This document shows, piece after piece, positions 18,738 through 26,703 of a stretch of DNA of 64,000 bases. The stretch covers positions 558,001 to 622,000 of the forward strand of contig NZ_CANMTX010000002.1 in assembly GCF_947500985.1 (NCBI RefSeq), written 5' to 3'. Positions within the stretch are counted from its first letter, which is position 1, and each line of letters opens with the position of its first letter. A program made the translations under genes and the position numbers. The stretch comes from an uncultured Maribacter sp. (GTDB lineage: Bacteria > Bacteroidota > Bacteroidia > Flavobacteriales > Flavobacteriaceae). The notes below the pieces were generated by a model. That model worked only from the letters and a program-made list of their open reading frames with translations, was not told the DNA's origin and searched no databases.

Positions 18738-19583
18738 ATGAATAAACAGCGCTTAGTCACTTCTAAAAATTCTATTACAACTACAAAAATGATTAATTTT
18801 TTAAAAAAGTACGAAATATCGGTGTTTTTAGTGCTTGCACCAATGCTGAATTTTGTTATTACTTATTTAAAGAGTAAGGGGGTTATTGAGTTTTTTCCAT
18901 ATACCAACGGTCGCTTTTACGCACTAATGTTCTTATTACTATTTATTGTAAAAATTACAAAAGGTAATGAAGGCATAAAGAATTTATTTAGACCTATGCT
19001 AGTTTGGAAAGTACACCCAAAGTGGTATGTATTTAGCTTACTGTTCGCATTTACCATAGGTTTAATAACTTTATTAATTGTAGCTTTTTATAATGGAGAT
19101 ATGTCCATTCTTGATTTCGAAATTTATATACCTACCTTAAAATTCACTTTGTTTCTATTGTCTTGGGCATTTCTAGGTGAAGTGGTATGGATTGGTTATG
19201 CATTTCGTGAACTTTCGAAAATCACTAAACCATTTTACGCAACCCAAGTAATCGGCTTTGTATGGTCTTTATGGTGGCTACCTTCCGTTTTTATTAATGT
19301 TGGAGTAATAGAAGATTTACCTGTATGGCCATTGTTTTTAAATATGATGGGAGCTGCAGGTATGTGTGCTATTGTATACTCAAAAACCAAAAGTGGAATA
19401 TGTGTATTGGTAATACAATCGATGTTAAATATGTCTCTTGTTTTGTTGCCGATTTCACCAGATGCGGGTGACCATACCTATACTATATTTGCGGTTCTAT
19501 ATTTTCTGATAATGTTGATTTTCATGTATTTTATGCCGCCGAAGTTAAATTTTGAATCATCGAATAAATTAAATAAAGCTTAA
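18738..19583 (+). CDS. CPBP-like membrane protein lacking canonical protease residues
   Basis: About 281 residues with seven to eight predicted transmembrane helices; I prefer ATG 18738 because upstream codons (from ATG 18687) are not hydrophobic or family-like. The core resembles the CPBP intramembrane protease (Abi) family, with the GY-fold segment GEVVWIGYAFRELSK followed by GFVWSLWWLP. In active CPBP proteases these are EExxxR and a WH-containing helix; here the second Glu, the Arg and the His are replaced (EV..., I, WW). It is therefore probably a non-proteolytic member. It converges with the DNA methyltransferase gene and shares a hairpin with it. Confidence 0.7.
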   Translation: MNKQRLVTSKNSITTTKMINFLKKYEISVFLVLAPMLNFVITYLKSKGVIEFFPYTNGRFYALMFLLLFIVKITKGNEGIKNLFRPMLVWKVHPKWYVFSLLFAFTIGLITLLIVAFYNGDMSILDFEIYIPTLKFTLFLLSWAFLGEVVWIGYAFRELSKITKPFYATQVIGFVWSLWWLPSVFINVGVIEDLPVWPLFLNMMGAAGMCAIVYSKTKSGICVLVIQSMLNMSLVLLPISPDAGDHTYTIFAVLYFLIMLIFMYFMPPKLNFESSNKLNKA

Positions 19584-19586
19584 AAC

Positions 19587-19627
19587 ATAAATTACCTGTC
19601 TTTATAGTATCTAGACAGGTAATTTAT
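19587..19627. terminator. Inverted repeat between convergent CPBP and methyltransferase genes
   Basis: A perfect 15-bp inverted repeat (19587-19601 with 19613-19627) lies where the two genes meet. Its right arm lies inside the last codons of the methyltransferase gene. It probably terminates the CPBP-like transcript; T enrichment is weak on both sides. Confidence 0.65.
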
Positions 19628-20651
19628 CAGCTTTTGTATTTTGCTTCTTTTTTAGTTTATCATTAGCATTTAATTGCTTCATAATACTATTGGCTAAAAA
19701 TTTAGCCAAGTTAACAGGTACCGCATTACCAATCATTTTATAACCAGCAGCCACTTTTTTATAATGAAAGGTAAAGTCATTAGGAAAGGTTTGAATTCTT
19801 GCGCATTCTCTAACGCTTAACCTTCTGTATAAATCTTCTTTACCAGGAACAAAGACACGCACGTCTTTTTCAATAAGCTTCATTTTAGGCGCCTGCGGGT
19901 GTATTGGAGCATGTCTACCACCTGCTTGTATAGTGAACGATTGCTCATCCCAATTGCGAACACGATTTCTAGACATATACATTGTCGAAAAACCACCGAT
20001 CATATATTCATGATTGGGAATAATACATTTTTTTCCGTTGGTGTTATTGAATTCTAAAGCAGGAATTGCTTTTTTATTTAAATCAGCTATAGAAGATTCA
20101 AGTGTTATTTTAGGAAAAGTCTCGGTCGGGAATTCATATTTAAAATTCAAGTCTTTTCTAATGCCTATAAAGAAAACTCTTTTTCTGTCTTGAGGTACAT
20201 TATAGTCAGATGCGTTTAGCATTTTAAACGAAAGGTCATAACCTGTACCGGCATTTTTTAAAAGATTCTTAATGCCATCAAGTGCCTCGCTATGTTTGCC
20301 AATAAGCATTCCGCTTACGTTTTCTGCTAAAAAGAATTTGGGTTGCTTGGCTTCCAGTATTCTAATAAAATCATAGAATAGCTGTCCTCTTTTATCTTGA
20401 ATACCTCTTGCGGCACCAGCTGCACTCCAGCTTTGACATGGCGGTCCACCAATGATTCCGTCACAATCGGGTACATCATCCGCAGGTATATCTACAATGC
20501 TTCTTTTGTCGAATGTAGTATTTGGATGATTCTTTTCATAGGTCTCCCAAATATCCTTATCATATTCGTTTGCCCAAATAACATTAAAGCCAGCTTGTTC
20601 AAAACCAAGATCTAGTCCGCCTGCTCCAGCAAAAAAGGATACTATATTCAT
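19611..20651 (-). CDS. DNA cytosine-5 methyltransferase, M.HaeIII-like
   Basis: A 346-residue C5-methyltransferase with motifs in canonical order: I FFAGAGGLDLGF (about 6-17), IV GGPPCQSW with catalytic Cys72, VI ENVSG (110-114), VIII QDRKRVFFIG (154-163), IX RRLSVRECARIQTFP (276-290) and X GNAVPV (308-313). The target-recognition region (about 200-265, including NHEYMIGGFSTMYMSRNRVR and HPQAPKM) closely recalls M.HaeIII as I remember it, which methylates the inner C of GGCC; GGCC specificity is thus a prediction. The upstream PLD-fold gene may be its restriction partner. An inverted repeat lies in the 175-bp gap between them. Confidence 0.93.
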   Translation of the reverse strand: MNIVSFFAGAGGLDLGFEQAGFNVIWANEYDKDIWETYEKNHPNTTFDKRSIVDIPADDVPDCDGIIGGPPCQSWSAAGAARGIQDKRGQLFYDFIRILEAKQPKFFLAENVSGMLIGKHSEALDGIKNLLKNAGTGYDLSFKMLNASDYNVPQDRKRVFFIGIRKDLNFKYEFPTETFPKITLESSIADLNKKAIPALEFNNTNGKKCIIPNHEYMIGGFSTMYMSRNRVRNWDEQSFTIQAGGRHAPIHPQAPKMKLIEKDVRVFVPGKEDLYRRLSVRECARIQTFPNDFTFHYKKVAAGYKMIGNAVPVNLAKFLANSIMKQLNANDKLKKKQNTKADKLPV

Positions 20652-20770
20652 TTTCTTACGCTATTCTATATTTCTTAGATTTTCTAAAGAGATTTTTAGA
20701 AAACACATCTCATGAAGACAAAAATACATTTTAGAATTTCAAATTGCTTTTAAATCAATCATCTATTTTA

Positions 20771-20783
20771 CTCGATAATCGAG
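20771..20783. promoter_or_regulatory. Dyad upstream of the methyltransferase gene
   Basis: CTCGAT-A-ATCGAG is a perfect 6+6 dyad about 120 bp upstream of the methyltransferase start and about 45 bp past the PLD gene stop. It could be an operator; no controller protein gene is seen beside it. Confidence 0.35.
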
Positions 20784-20826
20784 ATTTGAATGTTCCCGTG
20801 CTTGCGTCTAAATATTAATTATGTTT

Positions 20827-22194
20827 TCAAATTAATGCCTCGTGGGTTTGCCCCCCAAAGTTAGTTACTTGTATGGTTTCCTTCTTATGTTTAATACTTC
20901 CAACATTATTTTCAAAAGCCTTTATGGTATTTTGATCTTTAATAACAAGATGCATACCTACTTCGCAATGTATTCCGCTATAGTTTAATTCTGGCATGTT
21001 GGTGAATTGAGTGATATTCACATTGTCTAGATAAATAAATTGTGTGGGTGTGAAATTATAAGAACAGTATATAAGTGTGTTGTCTATGAGTATGAATTTT
21101 GAATGTATGTGCTCATTTACATAGTATTCAATATTTTTAGAACTCTTGACTTTACTATAGAATTGCTGAAAGCTATTTGTGTTCACAGGTCTTCTAAATT
21201 TTATCTCTTTAAATTTCGCTGCATCTTCGGTTTCAGGAGCAAAAGTCTGTGATAAACAAGTGACTTTTATGCCTTTGTTCGCCATGGTAATTACATCGCC
21301 TAATATACCTTTACGAATTTCACTTTTATTAATAGTAGCATGATGCTTAGCATTGAATTTGTAATTAAATGCTGCCAAATGTTGGGAGCAAACTATAATT
21401 CTTTCTTTTGCTGCTACTATATATCCTGACAATGTTTTTTCTAGAATATTCGCAGAATTGTCATAAAATGGTGCAGTAATAAATACCGAATTTGAAAATT
21501 TATATTCAAGTTTATTATACGTGTTGCATGTGGTGTTTAAAGACGTTTTGTAATCTTTAATAGCAATTGAATTACTGATTAAATTTTTGTAAAACGCTTT
21601 TATGTTTTCCTCATAGTTTGGTTCGTCTTCTATACAGATCATAGTTTCATTTTTAACCAAATCTCGTACAGCTAAATTAGAGGAGCTCAACAGTAGTATG
21701 TATCCTTTTTTCTTTTTAATGTAAGCAGATTTAATGTGTAAAGAATAGGGTAATGAACCTCTTGAGAATTTTTTTACACGGGCACTGCGTACATATAAAT
21801 GAGGGAACACATATAAATTAAAATTTTCGTGGGATGTTGATCTGTACATCTCCCCATAAATTTTTCTTGCTAAATTATACTTGGTCACACTTGTGTCTGA
21901 CTTTTCACCTGTTACAAGATTTTTTAGAAATTTTGGTTTGTTATGATCATAGCCTTCTAACGGTATAGAAATTACATTCACGATAATACCATTTGCAGCT
22001 ATTTTTTTGAGATAATCATGTAAATGTTGGTTGTTATATAGATACCAAGAAATGTTTATTTCTTCAATGTCATTTTTTTGCTCCTCAATAGTTTCTATAA
22101 ACTTTTCAATTAATAATGGTGAGCCGCCTTGCTCATAAAAATCGAATCGATTCTTATAATTTTCAGGTTCATCAAAGAAAGTTTTAAATGACAT
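20827..22194 (-). CDS. Phospholipase D-fold protein, possible restriction nuclease
   Basis: A 455-residue cytoplasmic protein with two PLD-type half sites. The C-terminal one is clear: HSKFILIDNTLIYCSYN (HxKxxxxD followed by SxN). The N-terminal one is partial: LHIKSAYIKKKKGYILLLSSSN has HxK and the later SSSN but Lys where Asp is expected. PLD-fold enzymes include nucleases such as the restriction enzymes BfiI and NgoFVII as well as lipid transferases. The absence of membrane segments and its place directly upstream of a type II-like methyltransferase favour a nuclease role, but this is inference from context. No specificity domain is recognisable. Confidence 0.6.
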   Translation of the reverse strand: MSFKTFFDEPENYKNRFDFYEQGGSPLLIEKFIETIEEQKNDIEEINISWYLYNNQHLHDYLKKIAANGIIVNVISIPLEGYDHNKPKFLKNLVTGEKSDTSVTKYNLARKIYGEMYRSTSHENFNLYVFPHLYVRSARVKKFSRGSLPYSLHIKSAYIKKKKGYILLLSSSNLAVRDLVKNETMICIEDEPNYEENIKAFYKNLISNSIAIKDYKTSLNTTCNTYNKLEYKFSNSVFITAPFYDNSANILEKTLSGYIVAAKERIIVCSQHLAAFNYKFNAKHHATINKSEIRKGILGDVITMANKGIKVTCLSQTFAPETEDAAKFKEIKFRRPVNTNSFQQFYSKVKSSKNIEYYVNEHIHSKFILIDNTLIYCSYNFTPTQFIYLDNVNITQFTNMPELNYSGIHCEVGMHLVIKDQNTIKAFENNVGSIKHKKETIQVTNFGGQTHEALI

Positions 22195-22239
22195 TTATAC
22201 TTTAACTGATAGTTAGAATGTAATAATACGGAGTTTTGA

Positions 22240-23145
22240 TTATTTTACGCTTATCAATACCGCCTCGCAACTTTTTAAGTCGGAGTTCAAAACAATATTT
22301 TCAGATTTTTCACCATCAGATATTTCTACTGAAACTGTATTTGGTGGTGAGTCGCCTAAATTATGGGCGTAAAGAAATAAGTCGTTAGATTTTGTGGGGT
22401 CAAGTTTAATTTTAAATTCCTTTTTCCAATAGGTTAAATAGTACTTTTTAATGACTTGAACACCATTCAAATAAATAGATACAATATCGCCATCTTGTCT
22501 ACCATGATCCCATATTTTTATAACGATATCTTCAGAGCTGAACTCAAATTCTTTGGTATATGAAATTTTTCTACCATCGAAGCTGTCTCTAACTTCAGGT
22601 TTGCTTTCGGTTGTAGGTTCAGGCTTTTTTTCTGCCTGGACAACTGCAGTTCGCTTAGGTGCTATTTTCTCTTTTGCTTTTTTCTTTGCTTTAGATCTAG
22701 ACTTCTTATTTTTCGGAGTTACTGTGTTGACATTTGCCAATTGCTGCTTTTTCTTTCTTTCGTCAGATGCTGCATTTATAATCGAAAAGAACGGAGTAGC
22801 TTTTTTAGCAATATTGAATTTATCATCAGGGAACAGTTCTATGGCAACTACTTGATATCTATTGCCGGATCCTATGTTTTTTGCCAATTCAATTCCGTCT
22901 TCAAAACCGTCGTTTTTAAAAGAACCAAGCTCTTGTACTACCATTTCATTGCGTACCAGAAAAAAACGAATGGACTTGCTAGTGTCAATTTTTACAGTAT
23001 TCCACTGTAAAGCAATTTTGTCGGGAATGTTCCAGACTGTGCTTTCATTTGGGGAAACGATATTTATGGTAGCTATATCTTGCGCAAAACTAATAGTAGA
23101 TACTAATAGTAAGGCAGATAAAAATATAAAATGAATTTGGCGCAT
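22240..23145 (-). CDS. Exported protein of unknown function with C-terminal beta domain
   Basis: About 301 residues. The start at ATG 23145 gives a clean signal peptide (IHFIFLSALLLVSTISFAQ); ATG 23157 is a possible alternative. After an N-terminal Ig-like strand-rich part (to about residue 125), a Lys-rich linker (KKSRSKAKKKAKEK) leads to a C-terminal beta domain with IKIWDHGRQDGDIVSIYLNG and VSVEISDG, a pattern I associate with small secreted modules in flavobacterial OmpA-type proteins. No catalytic motif is seen. It is not in an obvious operon with the PLD gene (45 bp apart, same strand) and could be a separate transcript. Confidence 0.6.
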   Translation of the reverse strand: MRQIHFIFLSALLLVSTISFAQDIATINIVSPNESTVWNIPDKIALQWNTVKIDTSKSIRFFLVRNEMVVQELGSFKNDGFEDGIELAKNIGSGNRYQVVAIELFPDDKFNIAKKATPFFSIINAASDERKKKQQLANVNTVTPKNKKSRSKAKKKAKEKIAPKRTAVVQAEKKPEPTTESKPEVRDSFDGRKISYTKEFEFSSEDIVIKIWDHGRQDGDIVSIYLNGVQVIKKYYLTYWKKEFKIKLDPTKSNDLFLYAHNLGDSPPNTVSVEISDGEKSENIVLNSDLKSCEAVLISVK

Positions 23146-23280
23146 AAGTAATGTCATATCTCAAAGATTGTCTTTAACAATTATTAGTCGAAGACCTCTA
23201 TAATCTACAAGATATATGACACTAAACGAAAATTTATAGCAATTTAATATATGATATGGCGTCTATTTTGGTTTTAGGGT

Positions 23281-23916
23281 CTAAATGAGTTTCTTTTCTA
23301 TAGCAACTTTGATTAATGATGCTGCGTTAGATACTTCTAGTTTTTGCATTAAGTTTCGTCGGTGGGTTTCAACAGTGAGCGGACTAATAAATAACTCTTC
23401 GGCGATGTTGTTCGTGGTTTTACCTTCTGCGATAAGCGAAAGAATGTGTTTCTCTCTTCGGGTTAATTTAGGAGTGTCTTTAGTGTCTTGTGAGACTGAA
23501 TCTGCCAATATTTTTTGAATTTCACTGCCAAAGTAAAACCTTCCTTTATGTACCTGGCTAATGGCTTCAACCAGTTCATTACTAGTGGCATTTTTTAAAA
23601 GATATCCTTTTACGCCATTACGTATCATTTGGTTGATAATGCTAGGTTCAGAGTAGGTGCTTAACCCTAAAATACCAATATTGGCTCGTTTATTCAAAAT
23701 CATCCCCACCATTTCTACACCATTAATATCAGGTAGGTTTACATCCAATAAAATAATATCACAAGTATCCTTTTCCAAGAAAGCAAGCGTGTCTTTGCCG
23801 TTTGTAAAATAATTTTTAATATGAATAGTAGTCTCACCGGCTAAAAGCGTTTTTAACCCCTCTATAACCATTGGGTGGTCATCTACAATAACTACATTAA
23901 TTGGTTTAAGCTGCAT
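23281..23916 (-). CDS. NarL/LuxR-family response regulator
   Basis: A 211-residue DNA-binding response regulator. The receiver domain (1 to about 120) has the acidic pair VDDHP (Asp12-Asp13), phospho-acceptor Asp58 in IILLDVNLPD, Thr/Ser switch region and Lys in KGYLLKNA. The C-terminal LuxR-type helix-turn-helix (about 147-208) has LTRREKHILSLIAEGKTT and SPLTVETHRRNLMQKL. Its start overlaps the end of the histidine kinase gene by 11 bp, so the two form a cognate pair. The regulated genes are not visible from this sequence. Confidence 0.95.
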   Translation of the reverse strand: MQLKPINVVIVDDHPMVIEGLKTLLAGETTIHIKNYFTNGKDTLAFLEKDTCDIILLDVNLPDINGVEMVGMILNKRANIGILGLSTYSEPSIINQMIRNGVKGYLLKNATSNELVEAISQVHKGRFYFGSEIQKILADSVSQDTKDTPKLTRREKHILSLIAEGKTTNNIAEELFISPLTVETHRRNLMQKLEVSNAASLIKVAIEKKLI

Positions 23917-25903
23917 CTATATTGATATGTACGTTAACGGTTGTGCCTTCATTTATTTCTGAATTAAAATCTAAACTTCCTTTCAAATATGCAACTCTGG
24001 TTTTTAAGTTTGAAAGTCCCATACCTGATGGTGTTTCTTCTGATATTTCTTTATTGAAACCAACACCATTATCTTCTACCGTGATGTCTACGTTGTTGCC
24101 CTCACGCATATACTGCACTAGAACTTCAGAAGCATTGGCATGTTTTATAGCATTGTTTATTAATTCTTGAATAACACGGTACATGGTAACCTGTTGGTTT
24201 AAATCTATTCCATTTTCATTACCATAAAACTGAAGCATTACTTTTGTCTCATTACCGGTCATACTACTACAATAATCTTTTAAAGCAGCTTCAAGACCAA
24301 ACTTAACCAAAGTTTCTGGCATCATATTTCTGGCAATAGAACGTAGTTCTGTCAGCGAATCGCCCAAATCTTTCATTACTTTTTGCAGTTCTTTCTTTGG
24401 GTATTCTTTTGGTTCGTCTTTATCTAATTTAGATAGGTTTAAGCTAATGCCCGAAAGTCTACCGCCAAGACCGTCATGTAAATCAATAGCTAATCTTTTT
24501 CGCTCCTTTTCTTGCCCTTCAATCATAGCAGAAAAGATTTGATTTTGCTGTTCTTGTTTAAACAAGTTCATTTCAGATTCGTGTAGGCGTTCTTTTTTTC
24601 TTGCTTTTCGTAACCTTTGGTTATAGATATAGTAACCACCAAAAAGTAAAAATGCAAGAATAGAGGCTAAACCTATTAACATATAAGTTTGCGATTTTTT
24701 CTTTTCATTGGTAATTGTCAATGAAAGAATTTCTTTCTCGTTTTCAGCAGTATCATATTTTAATTCTAATTCTTTTATATTTTCAAGTGATTCATGAGTG
24801 TTTATGCTGTCATATATATCAATTGCTGCTACATAATCAAAATATGCATTTTTGTAGTTTTCTTGTGTAGCTTCATATTGTGATCGCTTATAAAGACCTT
24901 GAAAAACATTGGTTGGCTTTTTCTTTTCTTTGGCAGTATTTATAAATTCGGTCATGTAAGAAATGGCTGCGGGGTAATCATTGCTCTTTTCACTAACAAC
25001 GGCATAACGCTGTAAAAGAATATAGAAGTCTTGGTGCATTTGGTTTTTAACAACTATCTCTCTGGCTTTGTCTAAAGATTCAATTGCTTGTGTATAATTA
25101 CCTAAACCTGTGTAATAAAAGCTTTCTTGTGTATAGTACAATTGCCAATCTAGAGCATTAGGATCTGTTTCTAGTAAATCTTTAGCTTCATTTAAATATG
25201 GTTTCATTTGGTTTACTGAGTCCAGTCCATATAATAATTGAGAAAACATAAGATCAGTGAAAATGGTTCTTTTCTTAGAAGCTAAGGTTTTATTTATCTC
25301 AATACTTTTTGATAAATTTTTGTAAGCATCTTCAGATTGACCCATTCTCATGTTCATAATGCCCATATTTGTATATACCCTAGTCAAAAAATCTAAGTCA
25401 TTTAGTTTTTTCGCAACAGGTATTACCATGTAGGTCATTTCTGCCTCTTTATTTACATCACCCTTGTAACCATAGTTTATAGCTTTGAAATAATTACCCC
25501 TTAACCATAATTTCAAATTGGCTCTAGTAGAATCTTCTTGGACTAATTTCTCAATAATCGGTAAGCCCTCATCTAAGTATTCATCTGCAGTTTCAAGTTC
25601 AAAATAATCCATATATGCCCCACCAATAGAAAATAATGCAGCTGCCTCTCCTTTTTTGTATTTAATTTTTTGGCTTAACGATAATGCTTCAAAAGCGGTT
25701 TTAAATGTTTCTAGAGAATCTACCTTGCTTAATACTAATGATAGTTCTGAAAGTAGATTAACCTTAGCGGTATCTGTTTTTACCAATTTCAGTTCATTAC
25801 GTAAACTGTCAATTTCTTTGGTATTGTCAATTTGGGAAACTGCAACATAAGGTGTGAATAAAATCAGTAGTAGAATACTGAATTGGAATATATGTGTTCT
25901 CAT
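23906..25903 (-). CDS. TPR-containing sensor histidine kinase (HisKA_3 type)
   Basis: A 665-residue sensor kinase with a signal peptide (1-24), a periplasmic tetratricopeptide array (about 60-370), a short coiled segment, one transmembrane helix (about 407-427), a cytosolic linker helix, the HisKA_3 dimerisation domain with LAIDLHDGLGG (phospho-acceptor His476), and a HATPase_c domain with N box ELINNAIKHAN (580-590), DNGVGF (611-616) and GMGLSN (627-632). It phosphorylates the overlapping NarL-type regulator. TPR sensors of this kind are common in Flavobacteriaceae; the signal is unknown. Confidence 0.95.
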   Translation of the reverse strand: MRTHIFQFSILLLILFTPYVAVSQIDNTKEIDSLRNELKLVKTDTAKVNLLSELSLVLSKVDSLETFKTAFEALSLSQKIKYKKGEAAALFSIGGAYMDYFELETADEYLDEGLPIIEKLVQEDSTRANLKLWLRGNYFKAINYGYKGDVNKEAEMTYMVIPVAKKLNDLDFLTRVYTNMGIMNMRMGQSEDAYKNLSKSIEINKTLASKKRTIFTDLMFSQLLYGLDSVNQMKPYLNEAKDLLETDPNALDWQLYYTQESFYYTGLGNYTQAIESLDKAREIVVKNQMHQDFYILLQRYAVVSEKSNDYPAAISYMTEFINTAKEKKKPTNVFQGLYKRSQYEATQENYKNAYFDYVAAIDIYDSINTHESLENIKELELKYDTAENEKEILSLTITNEKKKSQTYMLIGLASILAFLLFGGYYIYNQRLRKARKKERLHESEMNLFKQEQQNQIFSAMIEGQEKERKRLAIDLHDGLGGRLSGISLNLSKLDKDEPKEYPKKELQKVMKDLGDSLTELRSIARNMMPETLVKFGLEAALKDYCSSMTGNETKVMLQFYGNENGIDLNQQVTMYRVIQELINNAIKHANASEVLVQYMREGNNVDITVEDNGVGFNKEISEETPSGMGLSNLKTRVAYLKGSLDFNSEINEGTTVNVHINIDAA

Positions 25904-26085
25904 AGAGGGATGTTATTAGCTCCAATATACATCACTTTGCAATAGTTTAAATACTTCAAAATCAATATACCAGAAAACCAGTAGATAAAAATACAGTTAA
26001 GGCGGTATTTCCTAAAACAATAGGTGGTGCTAACTTGTGCCTATCAAAAGATTGCCAACCAACCTATTAATTTTAAGATTACAAA

Positions 26086-26549
26086 ATGAAGTTAAAAGTA
26101 ATCCTGACTACTTTCTTATTTATCATTCTTTTTTCCTGTAAATCGCAACAGTTTTCATTAGGTAATCTTAATACCAACAATATAAACACCGTTAACGCGA
26201 GTACCAATGAGAAGGCCATCAGTCTTATGAAAAATACCTCTTATGAGTGGTGTGAAGTTTCTAAGGCTGCTGGTTCTAATCTAACCCCTAGTAATGATAA
26301 ATGGTAATTTTACAAAGTAGGATTAGGTGTTAATGATTATGCTCTGTCTTTAGCTATAGTAGTAAGTCCTGGAAGAGGTGAAACATTGAGGGTAGCTGTT
26401 ACTATTATTATTATTATTATTATAAGTGTATGGTGATATTGAAGATTATGATGTGTTTTGATACATCTAATGATTATACAGATAGTATTGCTAATACACC
26501 TATTGTAATAACGCAGAACGGAGTCTTTGGTCCGGGATATTTTAGATAA
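26086..26549 (+). pseudogene. Decayed lipoprotein gene
   Basis: It opens as a lipoprotein (leader LTTFLFIILFSC, then KSQQFSLGN) but stops at TAA 26305-26307 after 73 codons. The same frame continues past the stop (FYKVGLGVNDYALSLAIVV...) into an (ATT)6 tract and a TGA. Further coding-like sequence appears in other frames, ending with NTPIVITQNGVFGPGYFR and TAA at 26547-26549, followed by a good terminator. One nonsense codon and about two frameshifts therefore separate the 5' and 3' parts. The original function is not recognisable. Confidence 0.6.
26404..26421 (+). repeat. ATT trinucleotide microsatellite inside the pseudogene
   Basis: Six ATT units in a row. It sits where the reading frame of the decayed lipoprotein is lost and would encode an Ile run, so replication slippage here is a plausible cause of frameshifting. 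Confidence 0.7.
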
Positions 26550-26575
26550 TACTTTTAATAGGGTGGTTTGTTCTG

Positions 26576-26610
26576 AACCCTGTCACCGTTAGTTGGGTGG
26601 CAGGGTTTTT
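26576..26610 (+). terminator. Terminator after the decayed lipoprotein gene
   Basis: A 12-bp stem with one G-U pair (26576-26587 with 26596-26607; core ACCCTG/CAGGGT) and an 8-nt loop, followed by a T run. It still looks functional although the gene ahead is broken. Confidence 0.75.
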
Positions 26611-26635
26611 ATTTGGTTTTTTTAATGTTAAATAT

Positions 26636-26666
26636 TGGAAATAATCCTAATAACTGGAAATATTCC
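26636..26666 (+). promoter_or_regulatory. Duplicated operator-like motif TGGAAATAWTCC upstream of dinB
   Basis: Two copies, TGGAAATAATCC (26636-26647) and TGGAAATATTCC (26655-26666), are spaced 19 bp start to start, near two helical turns. The second contains a TGGAA-TTCCA dyad. The place, 38-68 bp ahead of an error-prone polymerase gene, suggests a damage-response repressor site; the binding protein is unknown. Confidence 0.45.
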
Positions 26667-26673
26667 ATAATTT

Positions 26674-26703
26674 AGCTATCCCGATTTTTTTAGAGGGATA
26701 GTT
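26674..26703 (+). promoter_or_regulatory. Hairpin abutting the dinB start codon
   Basis: AGCTATCCC (26674-26682) can pair with GGGATAGTT (26695-26703), with one G-U and a 12-nt loop. The 3' arm holds the only Shine-Dalgarno-like stretch (GAGGGA) and ends at the base before ATG 26704, so folding would hide the ribosome entry site. Confidence 0.45.

Noticed and set aside
18481-18738. Plus-strand reading frame of about 85 codons over the tRNA
   Set aside because: It runs through the tRNA-Leu and its terminator; no protein evidence, so it is a shadow.
18506-22194. Integrated island using tRNA-Leu as attachment site
   Set aside because: No integrase gene and no repeat of the tRNA 3' end was found to the right, so integration is not supported, though the genes there are accessory.
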